Shown in pieces: positions 61,598 through 64,000 of a stretch of 64,000 bases of DNA (its first letter is position 1; the number at the start of each line of letters is the position of its first letter). This stretch comes from Bdellovibrio sp. ArHS (lineage in GTDB: Bacteria; Bdellovibrionota; Bdellovibrionia; Bdellovibrionales; Bdellovibrionaceae). The stretch lies in contig NZ_JTEV01000012.1 in assembly GCF_000786105.1 (NCBI RefSeq), forward strand, positions 1-64,000, written 5' to 3'. The notes beneath the pieces were generated by a model. The model searched no databases, was not told the DNA's origin, and saw only the letters and a list, made by a program, of their open reading frames with translations. The position numbers were made by a program, and so were the translations under genes.

Positions 61598-61779
61598 GAA
61601 AAGCTCCTTCAGTGACTTTAGGTTGTAAAATTATTGCTTGAATGGGACTTAATGAAAAGCCTCAACAACCAGTGTCGCTGGCAGGATTATTCTAAGTTTT
61701 TAGGAATTGCGAAACCGGCAGCTATGAAACAACGCTTCTTGCTGAGTTCTTTCCCAGGAAAGCTCTTAGAACTCGAATT

Positions 61780-62250
61780 CTAGCAAGGGCTGGCTAATTT
61801 GCTAACACGGTTTTGATGTCGGCCGCCAGCAAACTTGGTCTCGAAAAATGCTTTGATCATCTTTGTGGCTAATTGAGGCGCTATGAAGCGAGCCCCCATG
61901 CAAAGTATGTTGGCATTATTATGTTCCCTGGAAAGGCGGGCAACATCTTCGTCCCAACAAAGGGCCGCGCGTACTTGTGGATAGCGATTTGCTCGGATGG
62001 CCATGCCTTGGCCAGAGCCACAGATCAAAATACCTAAAGCAGGACCTTCAAGTGAATCTTGAATATTGTTTTTCTGGTTTTGAAGTTCTACTTCAACAAT
62101 ATTTTTGCAAACCTTGTCGGCAAAATCGGGATAGTCAACAGAGTCAACACTGTGTGTGCCCATATCCTTCCATTGAAGGTCGGGGAAGGCTGCCATCACT
62201 TTCAGTTTTAAATCCAACCCTGCGTGATCACAACCTATATACACAACCAT
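61780..62250 (-). CDS. rpiB: Ribose-5-phosphate isomerase B
   Basis: A 156-residue RpiB enzyme interconverting ribose-5-phosphate and ribulose-5-phosphate. The signature GCDHAGLDLK, the catalytic region ILICGSGQGMAIRANRY with an active-site Cys, and the late motif SREHNNANILCMGARF are all as in LacAB/RpiB proteins. It has a short extra C-terminus (GGRHQNRVSKLASPC). It follows fabF after eight bases, in the order fabF-rpiB-glyA. Confidence 0.95.
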   Translation of the reverse strand: MVVYIGCDHAGLDLKLKVMAAFPDLQWKDMGTHSVDSVDYPDFADKVCKNIVEVELQNQKNNIQDSLEGPALGILICGSGQGMAIRANRYPQVRAALCWDEDVARLSREHNNANILCMGARFIAPQLATKMIKAFFETKFAGGRHQNRVSKLASPC

Positions 62251-62258
62251 GTTTCACC

Positions 62259-63527
62259 CTATTTCAATTTTGAGAATATGATCGACGCGTTTGTTCCGCC
62301 GAACCCGAAGCTGTTGTTAATAACGTTATCGATTTTTCCTTCACGAGCTTTGTTAGGAACATAGTCCAAATCGCAGTCTTCGCTTGGGTTTTCAAGATTG
62401 ATTGTCGGAGGCGCCACTTGATCGCGAATCGCCATCACGCAGAAAGCCGATTCAATTGCTCCCGCCGCACCTAGTGCGTGACCCGTCATTGATTTCGTTG
62501 AAGAAACCCAGACGTTCTTAGCGTGGTCTCCTAAAAGACGTTTGATGGCCGCGGACTCAAGACCATCACCCATAGGTGTGCTTGTGCCGTGAGCATTTAC
62601 GTATTGAATATCAGATGTCTTCAGGCCTGAATCCTCTAAAGCCATCTTCATCGCACGGTATCCGCCTTCACCTTCCGGCGCTGGCGATGTCATGTGGTAA
62701 GCATCAGAAGAAACACCGTAACCAGTCACTTCACAGAGAATCTGAGCACCACGCTTTTCCGCATGTTCCAAAGACTCAAGGCAAAGAACCGCAGCACCTT
62801 CAGCAAGTACAAATCCATCACGATCTTTATCCCATGGACGGCTGGCTTTTTCAGGAGCGTCGTTGCGGGTAGAAAGAGCTCGCATGGATGCAAATCCACC
62901 CACAGCAAGTCCGCAGATTGTGCTTTCGGCACCACCTGCTAGCATGACTTCGGTATTTCCATCGCGGATATAACGAACGGCATCACCGATAGAGTGGACG
63001 CCCGATGCGCATGCGGAAGTGATAGAGTAGTTAGGACCTTTCAGTCCTAAAGCGATGGAAACCTGTCCCGCCGCCAAATTTGTGATGACTGAAGGAATGA
63101 AGAAAGGACTGATACGTCCAGGTCCTTTCTCCTTCAATTTAATCGACGTATCTTCGATAGTCTGAAGACCACCGATGCCCACGCCGATAATCACTCCCGT
63201 TTGCTCTTTCACTTCTGGCGTCAGCTCAAGCTTGGCCATTTCGATCGCCATTTTTGAGGCAGCAATCGAGTAGTGAATGAATTCATCCATTTTCTTCTGT
63301 TCTTTTTTCTCGACATAAAGATCCGGATTAAAACCCTTCACTTCGCCGGCAAAAGTAACATCGAAACCCGTCGTATCGAATTTTGTAATCTTGGCAATAC
63401 CAGATTGCCCGCGTTTGGCAGCAGCCCAGCTCTCCTCAATGGTGTTACCCAGGGGAGTGACGGCGCCAATACCAGTGACGACAACTCTTCTTTGCGGTTT
63501 TGATGGACGTTCAAATCGGGAGTTCAT
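62259..63527 (-). CDS. fabF: 3-oxoacyl-ACP synthase II
   Basis: A 422-residue condensing enzyme of fatty-acid synthesis. It extends acyl-ACP with malonyl-ACP. The catalytic Cys is in [14 protein letters not shown], and the two His in [11 protein letters not shown] and [11 protein letters not shown] complete the Cys-His-His triad. It begins [17 protein letters not shown], a typical FabF start, after ten extra polar residues. It lies six bases after acpP on the minus strand. Confidence 0.97.
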   Translation of the reverse strand: MNSRFERPSKPQRRVVVTGIGAVTPLGNTIEESWAAAKRGQSGIAKITKFDTTGFDVTFAGEVKGFNPDLYVEKKEQKKMDEFIHYSIAASKMAIEMAKLELTPEVKEQTGVIIGVGIGGLQTIEDTSIKLKEKGPGRISPFFIPSVITNLAAGQVSIALGLKGPNYSITSACASGVHSIGDAVRYIRDGNTEVMLAGGAESTICGLAVGGFASMRALSTRNDAPEKASRPWDKDRDGFVLAEGAAVLCLESLEHAEKRGAQILCEVTGYGVSSDAYHMTSPAPEGEGGYRAMKMALEDSGLKTSDIQYVNAHGTSTPMGDGLESAAIKRLLGDHAKNVWVSSTKSMTGHALGAAGAIESAFCVMAIRDQVAPPTINLENPSEDCDLDYVPNKAREGKIDNVINNSFGFGGTNASIIFSKLK

Positions 63528-63533
63528 AAAAAA

Positions 63534-63770
63534 TTAAGCTTTTCCTTTTTTCTCAAGGTAAGAAGCGACGTCTTGAACTGTTTTCAGTTTCTCAGCGTCT
63601 TCGTCTGGAATTTCAAGATCGAATTCTTCTTCCATAGCCATCACAAGTTCAACGATATCAAGGCTGTCTGCACCTAGGTCGTCGATGAAAGAAGCTTCAG
63701 GCTTCACTTTATCTGGATCTACACCTAATTGCTCAACGATGATGTCTTTTACTTTTGGATGAATTGCCAT
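63534..63770 (-). CDS. acpP: Acyl carrier protein
   Basis: A 78-residue acidic acyl carrier protein. The phosphopantetheine attachment Ser36 is in [14 protein letters not shown]. The chain length and the helix pattern are those of the standard AcpP. It sits between fabG and fabF, as in most bacteria. It shows the strong codon bias of a highly expressed gene. Confidence 0.98.
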   Translation of the reverse strand: MAIHPKVKDIIVEQLGVDPDKVKPEASFIDDLGADSLDIVELVMAMEEEFDLEIPDEDAEKLKTVQDVASYLEKKGKA

Positions 63771-63895
63771 TTGTCCTCCTAATATGCGTTCATCTAATTT
63801 AATTCACAAGTCTAGTCGTCATCTGCGTTTAGCCGCATTTGACTTTGTATTTTTGCGAAGAGCTTTGGAAAAATGAGTTCTCTTCAGCAAAAAAA

Positions 63896-64000
63896 TTAAT
63901 TCATATGCATGCCACCATTTACATCTAGGGTGTGTCCCGTGATGTATTTGGACTCGTCGCTCAAAAGAAATCTGACAGCTTGAGCGACGTCAACACCTTC
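63896..64000 (-). CDS. fabG: 3-oxoacyl-ACP reductase, C-terminal fragment
   Basis: The last 34 or so codons of fabG, cut by the window edge. They encode the SDR C-terminal phrase FLLSDESKYITGHTLDVNGG followed by MHMN and stop, which is the FabG end. The position upstream of acpP and fabF agrees with the usual fabG-acpP-fabF order. Confidence 0.9.
   Translation of the reverse strand, partial: EGVDVAQAVRFLLSDESKYITGHTLDVNGGMHMN

Overview
The window reads as a chromosomal segment of a free-living, double-membraned, predator-type bacterium of the Bdellovibrionota, most likely a Bdellovibrio relative. This is inferred from gene content: many secreted and outer-membrane proteins, orphan periplasmic binding proteins, an LpxR-type lipid A deacylase, a PilZ and an EAL protein, Kup, a GH3-family acyl-adenylate enzyme and split FlgT-like genes. 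It is not based on any database search. Base composition is near-balanced, genes are tightly packed on both strands, and I see no rRNA, tRNA, CRISPR array, insertion sequence or prophage.

Layout. 1-6.9 kb: a secreted unknown protein, dnaE, and two envelope proteins that together resemble a split FlgT. 7-13 kb: a double binding-protein fusion, a TetR regulator facing a thiolase/hydrolase pair across a palindromic operator, yebC and a DUF455 protein. 13-20.5 kb, all minus strand: lpxR-like, pseudouridine synthase, queD and SDR in an overlapping operon, a tiny Cys-rich protein, a cNMP-EAL phosphodiesterase, an OppA-like protein and an acyl-CoA dehydrogenase. 20.8-26.5 kb, plus strand: site-2 protease, trpS, scpA, scpB with long acidic tails, and a membrane pair ending in an HTTM protein. 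27-32 kb, minus strand: class Ia nrdAB with an elaborate leader and an intergenic terminator, followed by a binding protein whose only sensible start is ATA.

32-46 kb: a radical SAM protein facing an MnmC-like methyltransferase, then the most unusual block. A three-gene operon (GH3 adenylating enzyme, LysE exporter, C45 acyltransferase, joined by 4-base overlaps) faces a TetR gene across two matched 27-bp inverted repeats. Next to it lie an RND/MMPL exporter fused in frame to a LolA-like periplasmic carrier, a large secreted protein and an outer-membrane barrel. I propose this as a coordinated acyl-amide or lipid synthesis and export locus.

46-64 kb: PilZ protein, FMN reductase, kup, patatin, an intergenic region holding a probable small RNA and a 139-bp giant hairpin, YceI, a 1330-residue alkaline-phosphatase-superfamily/esterase fusion, an alpha/beta hydrolase, a PAP2 enzyme, lipoproteins, a strongly codon-biased outer-membrane protein, a LytM lipoprotein, and the housekeeping run fabG-acpP-fabF-rpiB-glyA leaving the window on the minus strand.

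Starts were re-chosen where a Shine-Dalgarno sequence, a signal peptide or gene overlap argued for it. All domain calls come from reading motifs by eye.
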